Assembly: GCA_023412755.1 (NCBI GenBank)
Contig: JAEZCB010000154.1
Coordinates: forward strand, 1-31,397
Length of the DNA stretch: 31,397 nucleotides
DNA from: Bacteroidota bacterium
GTDB lineage: Bacteria; Bacteroidota; Bacteroidia; Flavobacteriales_F; PHOS-HE28
Reading direction: 5' to 3'
The notes below the pieces were generated by a model. It was not told the origin of the DNA and did not search any database. It saw only the letters and a list, made by a program, of their open reading frames with translations. A program made the translations under genes and the position numbers. Below, piece after piece: positions 31,360 through 31,397 of the stretch (its first letter is position 1; every line of letters begins with the position of its first letter).

Positions 31360-31397
31360 GGAATGTTGGGAAAATGTGAAGAACGAGGGGTGGGTAA

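Noticed and set aside
1..31397. Frequent GATC and GCGATCGC-like words, considered as a HIP1-type or methylation-linked repeat
   Set aside because: Most occurrences lie in coding sequence and follow from preferred GAT/ATC codons; no regular spacing was seen. A count against a shuffled-codon model would be needed to revive the idea.
1..31397. Mobile elements, tRNA genes or CRISPR arrays
   Set aside because: No transposase, integrase, terminal inverted repeats with target duplications, cloverleaf sequence or regularly spaced direct repeats were found on either strand.

Overview
The window reads as a chromosomal housekeeping segment of a Bacteroidota bacterium, most likely order Flavobacteriales, with base composition that looks moderately GC-rich by eye. 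Lineage indicators seen directly are: near-absence of Shine-Dalgarno sequences combined with many exact copies of the Bacteroidota -7 promoter box TAnnTTTG just upstream of starts; an S46 dipeptidyl-peptidase; a LytTR/LytS-type two-component pair; families restricted to or enriched in Bacteroidota (DUF6089 beta-barrel, DUF6438 lipoprotein, DUF5684 membrane protein, OmpA/TPR lipoprotein, CarboxypepD_reg secreted proteins); and a relic of a type IX secretion (T9SS) sorting domain. No tRNA, rRNA, CRISPR array, insertion sequence or phage module was seen.

Layout. 1-3.8 kb (+): the 3' end of an unidentified gene, pdhB (pyruvate dehydrogenase E1 beta), and the membrane pyrophosphatase hppA, followed by a 44-bp perfect palindrome and a T9SS-domain remnant. 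3.8-5.8 kb (-): a PAS-PAS-GAF histidine kinase. 6.0-7.5 kb (+): ribF overlapping an exported leucine-rich-repeat protein. 7.6-9.5 kb (-): a LytTR response regulator and its overlapping membrane sensor kinase, whose start region folds into a strong hairpin. 9.7-13.3 kb (-): lipoprotein, folA, thyA and a ClC chloride transporter, transcribed ClC to thyA to folA to lipoprotein, with thyA and folA overlapping by ATGA. 13.5-17.7 kb (+): AI-2E family permease, two tandem paralogous secreted CarboxypepD_reg proteins, then a HAD phosphatase overlapping a UbiA-type transferase of the phosphoribosyl-polyprenyl-phosphate synthase kind. 17.7-19.1 kb (-): purB. 19.2-20.0 kb (+): EI24/CysZ-like membrane protein. 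20.1-22.9 kb (-): S46 peptidase and DUF6438 lipoprotein. 23.0-25.7 kb (+): alaS. 25.7-26.2 kb (-): DUF5684 membrane protein. 26.4-29.3 kb (+): folK and a deoxynucleoside kinase (stop/start overlap), then an OmpA-like/TPR lipoprotein. 29.7-31.4 kb (-): DUF6089 outer-membrane protein and a TrmH-type RNA methyltransferase.

Functional threads. Folate and nucleotide metabolism recur (thyA, folA, folK, deoxynucleoside kinase, purB), alongside central metabolism (pdhB, hppA, ribF), translation (alaS, the RNA methyltransferase) and a large share of cell-envelope proteins. The most suggestive pair for undescribed biology is the HAD phosphatase overlapping the DPPR-synthase-like UbiA protein, which may make a polyprenyl-phosphate-linked pentose in a lineage where this is not commonly described. 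Other items worth attention are the near-leaderless spacing of several promoters, the sensor-kinase start-codon hairpin, the Asp-to-Glu change in a catalytic motif of the pyrophosphatase, and the T9SS relic.
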